Assembly (NCBI RefSeq): GCF_012276985.1
Contig: NZ_JAAXMM010000002.1
Span: forward strand, 310,001 to 374,000
Direction of reading: 5' to 3'
DNA length: 64,000 bases
Source of the DNA: Agrobacterium sp. a22-2
GTDB lineage: Bacteria; Pseudomonadota; Alphaproteobacteria; Rhizobiales; Rhizobiaceae
Shown: one piece after another, positions 42,837 through 50,891 of the stretch
How positions within the stretch are numbered: position 1 is the stretch's first letter
How the letters are laid out: each line of letters opens with the position of its first letter
Program-made: the position numbers and the translations under genes
The notes under the pieces: model-generated
Databases searched by the model: none
What the model saw: the letters and a program-made list of their open reading frames with translations, nothing else
Told to the model about the DNA's origin: nothing

Positions 42837-44414
42837 ATGCGTGTCCTCATTCAATGCGGTAACAATCTGGAAAATAGCCGGCGGGTGTTGTCGATTTCTT
42901 CCCTGCTGCGTGATCATGGGGTGCAGCCAGTCGTTGCCGTCTACAACAAAGAGTACACGGGCTTCTTCTCCTCGGCGGGAATTCAGTCCCTGCCGTTTTT
43001 TGACGCCCGTCCGCTTGCCGTCACGTCAGAGCGTATAGGGGCAGTCGGTTTTAAGCCCGATGCGGCCGACATCTTCGCTCTGGAGGTTCTACGGAGCAAA
43101 CTGGCAGGCGCGAAATTTGACATCCGGAAAAACACCCACATGATGAATCGAACCATGATCGGTCTTGACGAGATCGTCAAAGGCGAGGGTATCGACAGTC
43201 TGTTGGTGTGGAACGGCCACACGGGCCTCGTCGCAAATGTGTGGCGTGTCTACAAGGAAGCGAAAGGAATTCCTGGCGGCTACATGGAGCGTGGCCTTTT
43301 GCCGGATGGCGTGTTCTTCGATCCGATCGGAACCAATGGCGACGCGTCGATCGCGCGTGGAAGTTCATCGGCGGAGGGAATGCCGAGCAACGATTACCGG
43401 GAGCGTCATGCTGCCGCTATCGAAACATTGATTCCAAGCGTCGAGCGCGAACTGTTTCTGAAAGGCATGCAACAGGCCCGAACGAAGACGATTTTTGTTC
43501 CGCTCCAGGTGCAAAGCGACAGCAATATTATCCTGCATTCGCCCCGACTGAAATCAATGCGCAAGCTCGTCCTTCAGGCTATCTATATCCGAGACCATTT
43601 CTTTCCGGACTACAGCATCGTCGTGCGACCGCATCCAGAGGAGAGCCCCGACGTCGTCCTCAATATTCCGCTTGCCGATAGACTGGTCATCAAGCGCGAC
43701 GGGACGTTGTCCGAGGCGCTGTGCGCCAGTGAGATCACCATCACCATCAACAGCACGGTCGGGCTTGAGGCTGCTTTGCAAGGAAGCCTGCCCGTCGTGC
43801 TAGGCGAAGGTATTTATTGTCAGGAACCGTTTGTGGTTCGGCTGTTGCGGCACCAGGACGGTGGGATCGTGGTTGATCGTCTGAAGGCGTTGAAATCGGC
43901 GCCCGAGGTCTTCCACGATCAACTCATGCAATATCTCGCCCATTACTTCGACATGAACCAGGTGCAGCCGGTCTACCGCCGCTTGTCGGAACCGCTTGGA
44001 CTGCTGGAAGCCATCAAGCGAGATAACGCTGGTGCGAGTTCTACGACGACAGGAACTCCCAAGCCTTCTGCAACTGAACCGTTCACAGCACAGTCCAAGG
44101 TGTTTAGTGCGGCAAGAGCGCATTTCCAGAAACAAGCAGGCCCGATTTCGTGCGATGCTTTCGATCTTGATACTGTGAAGCTCATTGTCAATTACCGCAA
44201 AACATCGCATCCGCCGGACCGGGCAACCATTGCCGCTATGCTCAACAGTTTGCTGGGCATAGACGCCAGCTATACAATCCGGCCACAGACGGTCGCCAAG
44301 TCCGGAGACATCGCCATTGTACCGGCCGCCGTGAGCTTTACCGGCGCCCGCAAATATCGGTTGGTCCTCGACGAACACTTTGGTCTGCACAAAAACTTCG
44401 TCTCTCAGTTCTAG
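42837..44414 (+). CDS. GT-B-like capsule/surface polysaccharide protein
   Basis: A 525-residue protein with a GT-B-like core. Recognisable segments are the N-terminal RVLIQCGNNLENSRRVLSIS, YSIVVRPHPEESPDVVL, and CASEITITINSTVGLEAALQ with GSLPVVLGEGIY, as in capsule polysaccharide and CDP-glycerol transferase families. The C-terminal 120 residues are unrecognised. The last codons abut an IS: the stop TAG at 44412-44414 is part of the insertion target. Joining the flanks across the IS keeps the stop, so the protein looks full length. The donor sugar is unknown. Confidence 0.72.
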   Translation: MRVLIQCGNNLENSRRVLSISSLLRDHGVQPVVAVYNKEYTGFFSSAGIQSLPFFDARPLAVTSERIGAVGFKPDAADIFALEVLRSKLAGAKFDIRKNTHMMNRTMIGLDEIVKGEGIDSLLVWNGHTGLVANVWRVYKEAKGIPGGYMERGLLPDGVFFDPIGTNGDASIARGSSSAEGMPSNDYRERHAAAIETLIPSVERELFLKGMQQARTKTIFVPLQVQSDSNIILHSPRLKSMRKLVLQAIYIRDHFFPDYSIVVRPHPEESPDVVLNIPLADRLVIKRDGTLSEALCASEITITINSTVGLEAALQGSLPVVLGEGIYCQEPFVVRLLRHQDGGIVVDRLKALKSAPEVFHDQLMQYLAHYFDMNQVQPVYRRLSEPLGLLEAIKRDNAGASSTTTGTPKPSATEPFTAQSKVFSAARAHFQKQAGPISCDAFDLDTVKLIVNYRKTSHPPDRATIAAMLNSLLGIDASYTIRPQTVAKSGDIAIVPAAVSFTGARKYRLVLDEHFGLHKNFVSQF

Positions 44415-44427
44415 GGTTTGTTGAGCT

Positions 44428-44814
44428 TCATCTTGGATTGATGACCGCCGAGCAAAGATGGATAATGGCCGCGAAGCTTTGATCGGTTTTGTCCGATCTC
44501 ATCGCTATACGCTTGAACTCTTTGAGTTTGCAGAAAAAATTCTCGATGAAGTGCCGCCATTTGTAGAGTTCGGCGTCGAGCGGCAGTGGCGATGCCCGTC
44601 TTGGATGCTGTGAGATGACAATCTTTGCGCCGCGTTCGTTGAGATCAGCAATGATATGATTGCTGTCAAACGCCTTGTCGGCGATCAGGCCATCGAATTC
44701 GACGCCATCAATGAGCGCTGCAACGCCAACCGTATCGAACCGCTGCCCCGGCAGGAGAACAAAGCGCATCAGGTTTCCCAAAGCATCGGTCAATGCCGGG
44801 ATTTTGGTGGTCAT
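44428..44814 (-). CDS. IS5-family transposase, C-terminal part (OrfB)
   Basis: This 128-residue frame carries the catalytic second Asp (GLIADKAFDSN) and the Glu region (FIENFFCKLKEFKRIAMRSDKT) of the IS5 DDE transposase. The frame is open upstream to the slip site near 44855, reading TQSQAIGRSKGGMTT, which joins naturally to OrfA. A -1 frameshift should therefore give the full enzyme; the ATG at 44814 need not be used. All catalytic residues are present, so the element may still be active. Confidence 0.85.
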   Translation of the reverse strand: MTTKIPALTDALGNLMRFVLLPGQRFDTVGVAALIDGVEFDGLIADKAFDSNHIIADLNERGAKIVISQHPRRASPLPLDAELYKWRHFIENFFCKLKEFKRIAMRSDKTDQSFAAIIHLCSAVINPR

Positions 44815-44831
44815 GCCGCCCTTGGAGCGCC

Positions 44832-45179
44832 CTATGGCCTGGCTCTGAGTCCCCCTTTTGCGCCCTGTCCATGGCGTTGGACCTTGACGATAGTGGCATC
44901 AACCATGGCGTATTCCATGTCCGGCTCGTCGGAGCATGCCTCGAAAAGCCTAAAGAAAACATCGGCTTTGACCCAATCGCGATACTGCTTGAAGGCTGTG
45001 TTCCAGTTGCCGAAAAGGTCGGGAAGATCGCGCCAAGGGCTGCCCGTCCGTGCAATCCACAGAACCGCTTCGATAAAGCGTCGATTATCGTTACCGCTGC
45101 GACCGGGATCGGTCGGCTTACCGAGGCAATGAGGTTTCATCTTCGCCCATTGCGCGTCCGTCAAAACAAATCGTTCCAT
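44832..45179 (-). CDS. IS5-family transposase, N-terminal part (OrfA)
   Basis: A 115-residue frame starting MERFVLTDAQWAKMKPHCLG, with the DUF4096-like N-domain (RRFIEAVLWIARTGSPWRDL) and the first catalytic Asp in AMVDATIVKVQRHGQGAKGG. It ends at a stop 19 bases after the A4-G5 run (44851-44859 on the plus strand). That run is a typical -1 slippery site for joining to OrfB. The ORF is open further up to 45242, but the Met at 45179 is the family start. Confidence 0.85.
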   Translation of the reverse strand: MERFVLTDAQWAKMKPHCLGKPTDPGRSGNDNRRFIEAVLWIARTGSPWRDLPDLFGNWNTAFKQYRDWVKADVFFRLFEACSDEPDMEYAMVDATIVKVQRHGQGAKGGLRARP

Positions 45180-45447
45180 GACAAACTCCATTTTGGAGTT
45201 TGAATCACTTCTCAGGCAAATTGGGAATCTGAATCTCAACAAACCTTAGTCCGCCACACCACCGATCGAACACAATGAGGTCGCGTGCTGGGCGGCCCGG
45301 TCCGTATGCCGGAACGGCCCAGGATGTTGGGCCTGACATTCTTTGCCACTTTCTCCTCTGTCCCAATCACGCCACTTTACGTCCCAATTGGACTTGCCCT
45401 TTTCGGCCCATGTGCAAATGTGCGGCGAAATCTTTGTAGGGTGCCCG

Positions 45448-46701
45448 ATGCGCTATTCCGCCTTTTCCATTTTAAAGAACGCCCTGTCGGGCAATCGCGA
45501 CTGGGCGCCGATGTGGCGCGAGCCGGAGCCGAAGGCTCATTACGACGTGATCATCGTCGGCGGCGGCGGACATGGCTTGGCGACCGCCTATTATCTGGCC
45601 AAGGAACACGGCATCACCAATGTCGCGGTGCTGGAAAAGAGCTATCTCGGCTCCGGCAATGTCGGGCGCAACACGACGATTATCCGCTCCAACTATCTGC
45701 TGGAAGGCAATGAGCCGTTCTACGAGCTGTCGATGAAGCTCTGGGAGGGGCTGGAGCAGGATTTCAACTACAATGCCATGGTCAGCCAGCGCGGCATCGT
45801 CAACCTGTTCCACTCCGACGGCCAGCGGGATGCGGCGGCACGGCGCGGCAATGCCATGAAGATGCACGGCGTCGATGCCGAGCTGCTCGACCGCGAGCAG
45901 GTCCGCAAGATGATGCCTTACTTGAATTTCGACCATGGCCGTTTTCCGATCTTCGGCGGTCTGTTGCAGAAGCGGGCCGGTACAGCGCGTCATGATGCGG
46001 TCGCCTGGGGCTATGGTCGCGGCGCCGACAGCCGCGGCGTCGACCTGATCCAGCAATGCGAGGTCACCGGCATCCGCCGCGACGAAGCCGGCAAGGTTGT
46101 CGGCGTCGAGACCTCGAAGGGGTTTATCGGCTGCAACCGGCTGGCGCTGGCCACAGCCGGCCATACGTCGGTGACTGGCAAGATGGCCGGCCTTGACCTG
46201 CCGATCGAGACCCATGTGCTGCAGGCCTTCGTGTCGGAGGGCATCAAGCCTGTCATCGACAATGTCATCACCTATGGCGCCGGGCATTTCTACATTTCGC
46301 AGTCCGACAAGGGCGGCTTGGTGTTTGGCGCGGATATCGATTATTACTCGTCCTATGCCCAGCGCGGCAATCTGGCGACCGTCGAGCATACGATCGAGGA
46401 GGGGGTGTCGCTGATCCCCGGTCTCTCGCGTCTCAGGGTGCTGCGCGCCTGGGGCGGGGTGATGGACATGTCGATGGATGGCTCGCCGATCATCGACCGC
46501 ACGCCGATCGACAATCTCTACCTGAACTGCGGCTGGTGTTACGGCGGCTTCAAGGCGACGCCCGCCTCCGGTTTCTGCTTTGCCCATCTGATTGCCAAGA
46601 ACGAGCCCCATCCCGTCGCCCGCCTGCTGCGGCTTGATCGCTTCCGTCGCGGTTTTGCCGTGGACGAAGGCGGCAAGGGCCCGCAACCCAATTTGCATTG
46701 A
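45448..46701 (+). CDS. soxB: Sarcosine oxidase beta subunit
   Basis: A 417-residue FAD/FMN subunit of heterotetrameric sarcosine oxidase, which oxidises N-methylglycine to glycine with transfer of the methyl carbon to tetrahydrofolate. It has the dinucleotide fold VIIVGGGGHGLATAYYLA (34-51). The ARHDAVAWGY segment (His near 182) matches the place where the family holds covalent FMN. The ATG at 45448 (MRYSAF) gives the normal length; the frame is open from 45343. It is the first gene of soxBDAG, in standard order. The IS lies 202 bases upstream and could affect its promoter. Confidence 0.95.
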   Translation: MRYSAFSILKNALSGNRDWAPMWREPEPKAHYDVIIVGGGGHGLATAYYLAKEHGITNVAVLEKSYLGSGNVGRNTTIIRSNYLLEGNEPFYELSMKLWEGLEQDFNYNAMVSQRGIVNLFHSDGQRDAAARRGNAMKMHGVDAELLDREQVRKMMPYLNFDHGRFPIFGGLLQKRAGTARHDAVAWGYGRGADSRGVDLIQQCEVTGIRRDEAGKVVGVETSKGFIGCNRLALATAGHTSVTGKMAGLDLPIETHVLQAFVSEGIKPVIDNVITYGAGHFYISQSDKGGLVFGADIDYYSSYAQRGNLATVEHTIEEGVSLIPGLSRLRVLRAWGGVMDMSMDGSPIIDRTPIDNLYLNCGWCYGGFKATPASGFCFAHLIAKNEPHPVARLLRLDRFRRGFAVDEGGKGPQPNLH

Positions 46702-46710
46702 GATCCTGTC

Positions 46711-46992
46711 ATGGCCAGCCTGATACCCTGCCCGCATTGTGGCACCCGTCCCAAGGAAGAGTTCTCCATTCGCGGCGATGCGACACTGGTGCGCCCGGCG
46801 CCCGGTGCGTCGGAAGATGCCTGGCATGCCTATGTCTTCGTGCGCGACAATCCCAAGGGCCGCATCTCTGAATATTGGCATCACACGCTCGGCTGCCGGC
46901 GCTGGCTGGTGGTGGAGCGCGACAATGCCATGAGCCATGAGGTCTATGCGGTAACCGATGCGGCGGTGAAGGCCAAGGAGGCGGCGCGATGA
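46711..46992 (+). CDS. soxD: Sarcosine oxidase delta subunit
   Basis: A 93-residue small subunit that binds zinc through Cys and His residues (IPCPHCGTRPKEEFSI near the start, WHHTLGCRRWLVVERD later). It stabilises the SoxA-SoxB complex. The gene begins 9 bases after soxB and its stop overlaps the soxA start codon (ATGA). Length and motifs are standard for the family. Confidence 0.93.
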   Translation: MASLIPCPHCGTRPKEEFSIRGDATLVRPAPGASEDAWHAYVFVRDNPKGRISEYWHHTLGCRRWLVVERDNAMSHEVYAVTDAAVKAKEAAR

Positions 46993-49946
46993 CCGGTTTC
47001 CGGCTGAATTCGGGCGGCCTGGTCAACCGCGGCCGCGCCATGTCCTTTACCTTCGACGGTCGCGAGATGACAGGTTTCGAGGGGGACACGCTGGCCTCGG
47101 CGCTGATTGCCAACGACCAGCTGCTGGTGGCCCGTTCGTTCAAATATCACCGGCCGCGCGGCATCGTGACGGCCGGGTCGGCTGAGCCGAACGCATTGCT
47201 GACCATCGGCTCGGGCGCCCGCAGCGAGCCGAACACGCGGGCAACCGTGGCCGAGCTTTACCATGGGCTGACGGCTGCCAGCCAGAATCGCTGGCCGTCG
47301 CTCCAATACGATATCGGTTCGGTCAACAGCCTGCTGTCGCCGTTCCTCGGGGCCGGTTTCTACTACAAGACCTTCATGTGGCCGGCCGCCTTCTGGGAGA
47401 AGGTCTACGAGCCGATCATCCGTCGCGCTGCCGGTCTCGGCAAGGCGGTGATGGAGGCCGATCCCGACCGTTATGAGAAGGCCTGGGGCCATTGTGACTT
47501 GCTGGTGATCGGCGCCGGTCCGACGGGCCTGATGGCGGCGCGGGCGGCCGGTCGTGCGGGCTTGCGGGTGATCCTGGTGGACGAGAGCTTTCGTCTCGGT
47601 GGTTCGCTGCTGTCGGAACGGGTTTCGGTGGGCGGTATGGCTGCCGCCGCGTTTGCCGATCAGGTGGTGGCGGAGCTGAAAAACCTGCCGAATGTCACGC
47701 TGATGCCACGCACCACCGTGTTCGGCTGGTATGACGACAATGTCTTCGGCGCGGTGGAAAAGGTGCAGAAGCATGTGGCGGTGCCGTCCGCCGACCTGCC
47801 GGTCGAGCGGCTGTGGCGCATCGTCGCCAAGCGGGCGATCCTGGCATCGGGTGCCGAAGAACGGCCGCTGGTGTTCGGCGGCAATGACAAGCCTGGGGTC
47901 ATGACGTCAGGTGCGGTGCGCAGCTATCTCAACCGCTACGGCGTGGCGGCGGGCCAGACGGTCGCCGTCTTCACCAATGGTGGTGCCGGCTATCGCACGG
48001 CGGCTGACCTCTGCGCTGCCGGCGTCGAGGTGGCGGCGATCATCGACGGCCGCGCCGGTTCGACGGATGCCGGGCCGCAGGGCGTGCGGGTCCTTCGCGG
48101 CGGTTCGGTCACCAAGACGACGGGCCGGCTGCGGCTGTCCGGCCTGATTGCCGAACGCTCCGGTCTGGAGGAAACCATCGCCTGCGATGCGCTGGCGATG
48201 TCCGGCGGTTTCAGCCCGATCATTCATCTGGCCTGCCAGCGCGGCGCCAAGCCGGTGTGGTCGGACAGCCACCAGGCTTTCCTGGCGCCGGATGTCGGCG
48301 GACAATTCGTGCCGGCGGGCTCGGCTGCCGGTCTTGCCTCGCTTGCCGCCTGCCTGAGGGACGGTGCCACCAAGGGCCATGCGGCGATTGCCGCTCTCGG
48401 ACGCCTGGTCGGCGATATCGACCTGCCGGAGGTCGAGGGCGAGTATGATGCTTCGTTTGCGCCGCTCTGGTATGTGCCGGGCGCCAAGGACAAGGCGTTC
48501 ACCGATTTCCAGAACGATGTGCATGTCAAGGATCTCGCCCTGTCGCAGCGCGAGGCCATGGGCCATGTCGAACACACCAAGCGCTACACGACCGGCGGCA
48601 TGGCGACCGACCAGGGTAAGCTCGGCAATGTCAATGCCGCCGGCATCATTGCCGGCATGCGCGGCGTGTCGCCGGCTGCAATCGGCACGACGACGTTCAG
48701 GCCATTCTATACGCCGGTGTCGTTCGGGGCGATGGCCGGCACCAGCCGGGCCGAGCATTCGCGCCCCGTGCGCCAGTCGCCGCTGCATGGCTGGGCCAAG
48801 AAGAACGGCGCCGTCTTTGTCGAGGCGGGTCTCTGGTATCGCTCGTCCTGGTTCCCGAGAGAGGGCGAGAAGACCTGGCGCGACAGCGTCGACCGCGAAG
48901 TGCTGACCGTGCGCAAGAGTGCCGGGCTTTGCGATGTCTCGACGCTCGGCAAGATCGAGGTGTTCGGCAAGGATGCCGCCGAATTCCTCAACCGGCTCTA
49001 TTCCAACGCTTTCCTGAAACTGCCGGTCGGCAGGGCGCGTTATGGGCTGATGCTGCGCGAAGACGGCATGGTCTATGACGACGGCACCACCAGCCGGCTG
49101 TCGGACCAGCATTTCTTCGTCACCACCACCACGGCCTATGCCGGCGAGGTGATGAGCCATATGGAGTTTGCGGCGCAGGCGCTGTGGCCGGATCTCGACG
49201 TGCGCTTCGTGTCCTCCTCCGACCAGTGGGCACAGATGTCGCTGGCCGGGCCGAAGGCGCGGGCCATTCTGCAGCCGCTGGTCGAAGACGACCTTTCCAA
49301 CGAGGCCTTCCCCTTCCTGTCGGCCCGCGCCGTGACCCTGAAGGGAGGGCTGAAGGCGCGGCTGTTCCGCATCTCGTTTTCCGGCGAACTGGCCTTTGAG
49401 CTTGCGGTTCCCGCCGGTTACGGCGAGGCGGTCGCCGATCAGATCATGGAGGCCGGCGAGGCGCATGGCATCTGCGCCTATGGCGTCGAGGCGCTCAATG
49501 TGCTGCGCATCGAGAAGGGCCATGTCACCCATAACGAGCTGGATGGCCGCACCACGCCGGACGATGTGGGCCTGGGCAAGATGGTCTCGACCCAGAAGCC
49601 CGACTTCATCGGCAAGCGCCTGTCGAGCCGGTTTGGCCTGACGGCCGCCGACCGGCCGCAGCTGGTGGGCCTGAAACCGGTCGAGAAGGACAAGGAAATC
49701 AAGGCCGGCGCCCATCTGTTGAAGGAGAATGCCAAGCCGTCGATGACCAATGACCAGGGCCATGTCTCCTCGGTCTGCTTTTCGCCGGTGCTTGGCCAGT
49801 ATATTGCGCTGGCCTTCCTGAAATCGGGCCGCGAGCGGCTCGGCGAGCGGGTGGTGGTCTGGGATGGATTGCGCGGAACGGAAGTGCTGGCGGAAGTCTG
49901 CAGCCCCGTCTTCGTCGATCCCGACAATATCCAGCTGCATCTTTGA
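46989..49946 (+). CDS. soxA: Sarcosine oxidase alpha subunit
   Basis: A 985-residue subunit. The N-terminal Fer2_4-like domain (about 1-100) contains GFEGDTLASALIANDQLLVA and SFKYHRPRGI. An NAD-binding flavoprotein domain follows (CDLLVIGAGPTGLMAARAAG, near 165-185) and the C-terminal half (about 600-985) is an aminomethyltransferase (GcvT) domain that binds tetrahydrofolate and yields methylene-THF. The start overlaps soxD. The length and domain order are complete, so the enzyme should be functional. Confidence 0.95.
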   Translation: MTGFRLNSGGLVNRGRAMSFTFDGREMTGFEGDTLASALIANDQLLVARSFKYHRPRGIVTAGSAEPNALLTIGSGARSEPNTRATVAELYHGLTAASQNRWPSLQYDIGSVNSLLSPFLGAGFYYKTFMWPAAFWEKVYEPIIRRAAGLGKAVMEADPDRYEKAWGHCDLLVIGAGPTGLMAARAAGRAGLRVILVDESFRLGGSLLSERVSVGGMAAAAFADQVVAELKNLPNVTLMPRTTVFGWYDDNVFGAVEKVQKHVAVPSADLPVERLWRIVAKRAILASGAEERPLVFGGNDKPGVMTSGAVRSYLNRYGVAAGQTVAVFTNGGAGYRTAADLCAAGVEVAAIIDGRAGSTDAGPQGVRVLRGGSVTKTTGRLRLSGLIAERSGLEETIACDALAMSGGFSPIIHLACQRGAKPVWSDSHQAFLAPDVGGQFVPAGSAAGLASLAACLRDGATKGHAAIAALGRLVGDIDLPEVEGEYDASFAPLWYVPGAKDKAFTDFQNDVHVKDLALSQREAMGHVEHTKRYTTGGMATDQGKLGNVNAAGIIAGMRGVSPAAIGTTTFRPFYTPVSFGAMAGTSRAEHSRPVRQSPLHGWAKKNGAVFVEAGLWYRSSWFPREGEKTWRDSVDREVLTVRKSAGLCDVSTLGKIEVFGKDAAEFLNRLYSNAFLKLPVGRARYGLMLREDGMVYDDGTTSRLSDQHFFVTTTTAYAGEVMSHMEFAAQALWPDLDVRFVSSSDQWAQMSLAGPKARAILQPLVEDDLSNEAFPFLSARAVTLKGGLKARLFRISFSGELAFELAVPAGYGEAVADQIMEAGEAHGICAYGVEALNVLRIEKGHVTHNELDGRTTPDDVGLGKMVSTQKPDFIGKRLSSRFGLTAADRPQLVGLKPVEKDKEIKAGAHLLKENAKPSMTNDQGHVSSVCFSPVLGQYIALAFLKSGRERLGERVVVWDGLRGTEVLAEVCSPVFVDPDNIQLHL

Positions 49947-49960
49947 GAGGAGAGGGCGCC

Positions 49961-50509
49961 ATGACCTTCATCTACAGGCATCCGCTCGAAGACTTCATCA
50001 CCGGTTTCGAGGCCGAGCCCAATCCGCATCATTTGGCGGTACTAAAGCGTCCGACCGTGATCTCGGTCATGGTCCATGCCGGCTTCGAGGCCGACGTGGC
50101 CAAGGCCTTGCAGGCCCTGCCGGACGTTTCCTGCCGGTTTGCCGGACCCGGCGAATGGCTGCTGGTCTCAAGCACTGCCGGCGCCGACAGCCTGTTGCGC
50201 GATGTGGCGGAGCTGGGGGCGGAAAAAGTCTCGGCGCTGGACCAGAGCGACGGCCGCGTGGTGCTGCGGATCGTCGGGCCTCGGGTGCGGCAGATCCTGG
50301 AGAAATGCGTCGCACTCGACCTGCATCCGGACGAATTTGCGATCGGCCGGGCGACCAATGCGCAGTGCTGCCATGTCGCGGCCAATCTCGCCCGCAGCGC
50401 CGAAAACACCTTCGAAATCATGGTGATGCGCTCTTATGCCGGCTTCGTTTTCGAAGAGCTGGTGGAAATGGGCCGCGAATTCGCGATGACGACGGGATTT
50501 GCGGATTAG
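49961..50509 (+). CDS. soxG: Sarcosine oxidase gamma subunit
   Basis: A 182-residue subunit of GcvT-like fold that completes the sarcosine oxidase tetramer. Typical segments are FAGPGEWLLVSS, DQSDGRVVLRIVGPRVRQIL and FEIMVMRSYAGFVFEELVEM. The ATG at 49961 follows a GAGAGGAGAGG ribosome site 14 bases after soxA. It is last in the operon and is followed by a hairpin terminator at 50582. Confidence 0.92.
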   Translation: MTFIYRHPLEDFITGFEAEPNPHHLAVLKRPTVISVMVHAGFEADVAKALQALPDVSCRFAGPGEWLLVSSTAGADSLLRDVAELGAEKVSALDQSDGRVVLRIVGPRVRQILEKCVALDLHPDEFAIGRATNAQCCHVAANLARSAENTFEIMVMRSYAGFVFEELVEMGREFAMTTGFAD

Positions 50510-50891
50510 CGGTGATGCCTTGAGACGGCCGGTCAGGAAGCCGTATTGCTGCGCGCCTATCACGCCCGGCTGCTTGCCCGTGCCTCCTTTACCCGAGCGG
50601 TCAAGGAGGCTCGGCCGTTTTGCCCCATTTCCCGCTCGGCGCGGCGGATTGCGAGTGAGTCAGGCTGCCTGACGACCTTGGGCCGGCAACCGGTGTTGGC
50701 GGCGCAGGGCAGCACGCTGCGTCGATGCCAAACCCATGGCGTTATCGGAACGAAAAATATGACCGGAGCGACATTTCGCTTCGCAGACCGGACTTCTGGC
50801 GATCGCCAATTCTCTCTAGGCTGGACGTCAAATTCAACGTCCATTGCGCGCATCGGCCGGCCGTGCGCGCCCGCAGAACCGGAGATTTTTC
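50510..50891. other. Gap between soxG and the dimethylglycine-dehydrogenase-like gene
   Basis: This 382-base stretch contains the hairpin at 50582 and otherwise no supported gene; the long frames in it are arginine-rich shadows. The promoter of the downstream oxidoreductase gene is expected between the hairpin and 50891. A GGAG ribosome site precedes that gene. Confidence 0.45.
50582..50621 (+). terminator. Rho-independent terminator of the sox operon
   Basis: A perfect 8 bp stem, GCCTCCTT / AAGGAGGC, with a 13-base loop and a downstream GTTTTG run, 73 bases past the soxG stop. Confidence 0.6.

Larger units (their letters stand above)
44415..45245 (-). mobile_element. IS5-family insertion sequence (IS427-like group)
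   Basis: An 831 bp element with terminal inverted repeats beginning GGTTTGTTGAG at both ends; further inward the match continues with TTCA. The flanks read CTAG at the left and TTAG at the right, consistent with the CTAG/TNA targets of this group and a short, now imperfect, duplication. It carries a two-frame DDE transposase. It separates the glycan island from the sox operon and is the only insertion sequence recognised in the window. Confidence 0.88.

Noticed and set aside
44708-45055. Third frame of 115 residues within the IS
   Set aside because: The transposase is explained by the other two frames joined by a -1 shift; this one carries no transposase motif.
47907-49940. 677-residue minus-strand frame opposite soxA
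   Set aside because: Antisense shadow of a conserved subunit; no domain or ribosome site.
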